Below, in pieces: positions 6,560 to 7,672 of a DNA stretch of 7,672 nucleotides. The position numbers were made by a program, and so were the translations under genes. The notes below the pieces were generated by a model. The model saw only the letters and a program-made list of their open reading frames with translations, did not search any database and had not been told where the DNA came from. Source of the stretch: an uncultured Clostridia bacterium (lineage in GTDB: Bacteria > Bacillota > Clostridia > Christensenellales > Aristaeellaceae); the NCBI GenBank assembly GCA_946615495.1, contig CAMOHY010000095.1, positions 1 through 7,672 on the forward strand, given 5' to 3'. Within the stretch, counting starts at the first letter, position 1. Each line of letters begins with the position of its first letter.

Positions 6560-7279
6560 ATGCAGGTTCATGTCTTTGAAAACGCCCAGCAGGTGGGTCA
6601 GGCGGCGGCTACGCTGTTTGCCGCGCAGGTGATGAAAAAGCCGGACAGCGTGCTGGGTTTGGCCACCGGTTCTTCTCCTCTTGGCTGCTACCGGCAGCTG
6701 ATTGAATGGTACAAAGCCGGGCTCATCGATTTTTCCCAGTGCGTCAGCTACAACCTGGATGAATACGTGGGCATCCCGGAAACCCATCCGGAAAGCTACC
6801 ATCAGTTCATGAAGGATAATCTGTTCAATTCCATCAATATGAAGGAAACCCATGTTCCCAACGGCAACGCCGAGGATTTGTGGGCGGAAGCGGCCCGGTA
6901 TGACGCGGCCATCCGCGCGGCGGGCGGCATCGACATGCAGCTGCTGGGCATTGGCCGCAACGGGCATATCGGCTTTAACGAGCCGGCGGAGCAATTCGTT
7001 TACGGCACCCAGATCGTAAACCTGACCGAAAGCACCATTCAGGCCAACCGCCGCTTCTTCGACAGCGAGGACCAGGTGCCCCGGAAGGCCATTAGCCTGG
7101 GCATCGGCGGCATCATGCAGGCCAAAGAAGTGGTGCTCATCGCTATGGGCGAGGATAAGGCCCAGGCCATTCACGATACTGTGAAGGGCAACGTTACCCC
7201 CAAGGTGCAGGCCTCCATTCTGCGGCTGCATCCCCACGCCACCATTCTGGTGGATAAAGCGGCGGCCAGCCTGCTGTAA
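6560..7279 (+). CDS. nagB: Glucosamine-6-phosphate deaminase
   Basis: NagB converts glucosamine-6-phosphate to fructose-6-phosphate plus ammonia in the cytoplasm, sending amino sugars into glycolysis and opposing GlmS. The 239 residues match the short Bacillus-type enzyme (B. subtilis about 242). Seen are the phosphate-binding loop GLATGSSPLGCY (33–44), YNLDEY with D67/E68 (64–69), and the active-site loop LLGIGRNGHIGFNEP with H136 and E141 (128–142), followed by VPRKAISLGIGGIM. N134 replaces the Asp of the E. coli enzyme, as is normal for the Bacillus type. The ATG at 6560 is chosen because GGGAGG (6547–6552) sits 7 nt upstream; a longer in-frame TTG start at 6545 would overlap that site. 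The longer C-terminal allosteric region of the E. coli enzyme is absent. No nagA or transporter gene lies beside it; hairpins follow the stop, so it appears monocistronic. Confidence 0.96.
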   Translation: MQVHVFENAQQVGQAAATLFAAQVMKKPDSVLGLATGSSPLGCYRQLIEWYKAGLIDFSQCVSYNLDEYVGIPETHPESYHQFMKDNLFNSINMKETHVPNGNAEDLWAEAARYDAAIRAAGGIDMQLLGIGRNGHIGFNEPAEQFVYGTQIVNLTESTIQANRRFFDSEDQVPRKAISLGIGGIMQAKEVVLIAMGEDKAQAIHDTVKGNVTPKVQASILRLHPHATILVDKAAASLL

Positions 7280-7284
7280 CAAAA

Positions 7285-7325
7285 CGGCGCTATACCGCCG
7301 GGCCAGAAAAGGCGGCCTCCGGCCG
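7285..7325 (+). repeat. GC-rich inverted repeats just after nagB
   Basis: Directly after the nagB stop are CGGCG (7285–7289) with CGCCG (7296–7300), and CGGCC (7313–7317) with GGCCG (7321–7325). An alternative pairing of CCGCC (7295–7299) with GGCGG (7311–7315) would disrupt both. The second hairpin is followed by ATCAATTTCTTG, only a poor U tract. They may contribute to 3'-end formation or mRNA stability. Confidence 0.4.
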
Positions 7326-7339
7326 ATCAATTTCTTGAA

Positions 7340-7378
7340 AAATGGCGCTTCCGGGCCAATGCCGGGAAGCGCTCATTT
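7340..7378 (+). terminator. Probable terminator of nagB (long hairpin, weak U tract)
   Basis: A strong hairpin is formed by AAATG (7340–7344) with CATTT (7374–7378), then GCGCTTCC (7345–7352) with GGAAGCGC (7365–7372), a G·G mismatch, and GGC (7354–7356) with GCC (7361–7363), closing on a CAAT loop. T7373 is bulged. Of the tail, TCATTTCG, only three T's are consecutive, and they are used in the lower stem. On the opposite strand the stem is followed by CATTTTTC, a better U run, but no gene ends there. It is the best candidate for ending nagB transcription before the rplS promoter. Confidence 0.55.
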
Positions 7379-7470
7379 CGTAAGAAAGGCATACTTTTTC
7401 TGACATCTTCTTCATTGGCAAGGCTAAAAACAGGCTTTGATCCTCCCAAACAAAAAATTTCAAAAAGCCC

Positions 7471-7500
7471 TTGCATTCGCGGGGGAGGATGTGGTATAAT
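7471..7500 (+). promoter_or_regulatory. Strong sigma-A-type promoter for rplS
   Basis: TTGCAT (7471–7476) and TATAAT (7495–7500) are 18 nt apart, with TGG immediately before the -10. A-rich DNA (about 7448–7466, CAAAAAATTTCAAAAAG) lies just upstream in UP-element position. Transcription would start near 7507, about 78 nt before the rplS start codon. Between the nagB terminator and this promoter (7379–7447) I see nothing further. Confidence 0.87.
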
Positions 7501-7506
7501 CCATCT

Positions 7507-7584
7507 GTTGTGACTAACGGGCGGTCCGCTGCGGGCAAAGAATTGCCGCGCATGAACGTCTATGAGGGAAGGAGGACACCATTC
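7507..7584 (+). promoter_or_regulatory. rplS 5' leader with a strong hairpin (possible L19 leader)
   Basis: TGCGGGCAA (7530–7538) pairs with TTGCCGCGCA (7543–7552) to give nine base pairs with one bulged G (7548) and an AGAA tetraloop (7539–7542). It ends 16 nt before the AAGGAGG ribosome binding site (7569–7575). Bacillota rplS genes are known to carry a short autoregulatory L19 leader, and this one has the right place and size. I could not compare it with the covariance model, so the label is tentative while the hairpin itself is clear. Confidence 0.5.
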
Positions 7585-7672
7585 ATGAGCGAAATCATCC
7601 GTTCGATCGAACAGGCGCAGCTCCGTACCGATCTGCCCAGCTTCAACGTTGGCGATACGCTCCGCGTATTCG
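7585..7672 (+). CDS. rplS: 50S ribosomal protein L19, 5' part only
   Basis: L19 is a 50S subunit protein at the interface with the 30S subunit. Twenty-nine codons are present before the right edge. The N-terminus, reading IIRSIEQAQLRTDLPSFNVG and then DTLRVF, is typical of L19 (compare the family pattern xxIEQEQLRxDLPxFxPGDTVRV). The ATG at 7585 follows AAGGAGG (7569–7575) with a 9-nt spacer. About 115 codons are expected in full. It has its own promoter and a structured leader, so it is transcribed independently of nagB. In many bacteria rplS closes the rpsP-rimM-trmD-rplS operon; here it is separated from those genes, at least on its 5' side. Confidence 0.93.
   Translation, partial: MSEIIRSIEQAQLRTDLPSFNVGDTLRVF

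Noticed and set aside
6692..6994. NagB active-site Asp apparently replaced by Asn (N134)
   Set aside because: The GRNGHIGFNEP form is the normal one in Bacillus-type NagB, as I recall that sequence, so it does not signal an inactive enzyme.
6401..7330. 309-codon minus-strand frame opposite nagB
   Set aside because: It is the antisense shadow of nagB, whose plus-strand product has all active-site motifs.

Overview
The window is a chromosomal segment from what looks like a GC-rich member of the Bacillota, probably a clostridial-type lineage. Three things point this way: the gene order maf–mreB–mreC–mreD–PBP2, a NagB of the Bacillus type (GRNGHIGFNEP active-site loop), and strong GGAGG-type ribosome binding sites with sigma-A-like extended -10 promoters. 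Species and family cannot be named from the sequence alone.

Positions 1–6114 (minus strand) hold a cell-elongation gene cluster, read from right to left: maf (nucleotide pyrophosphatase), mreB (actin-like filament), mreC (envelope scaffold), mreD (membrane protein), and a class B transpeptidase of the PBP2/MrdA type whose 3' end runs off the left edge. Spacing is very tight. mreB and mreC are 3 nt apart, and mreC/mreD and mreD/PBP2 each overlap by 4 nt (GTGA) with GTG starts, so translation is probably coupled. MreC, MreD and PBP2 all carry extra segments compared with the textbook proteins, and MreB has two substitutions in usually conserved motifs.

Positions 6115–6559 are a divergent intergenic region. 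It holds an extended -10 promoter facing left (maf/mre operon), a 20-bp AT-rich dyad, a long A-rich purine tract, a strong promoter facing right (nagB), and a nagB leader of about 110 nt with two GC-rich hairpins.

Positions 6560–7279 (plus strand) hold nagB, glucosamine-6-phosphate deaminase, which takes amino-sugar carbon back to fructose-6-phosphate. It sits opposite the peptidoglycan-synthesis genes and appears to be monocistronic. Positions 7280–7584 hold several GC-rich hairpins, including a likely terminator, then a strong promoter and a short structured leader for rplS (ribosomal protein L19), of which only the first 29 codons are present.

This is mostly housekeeping sequence. I see no mobile element, CRISPR array, tRNA or rRNA, and nothing that justifies calling a new defence or metabolic system. 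The items most worth a second look are the nagB leader structure, the dyad between the divergent promoters, and the unusual architecture of MreC and MreB.
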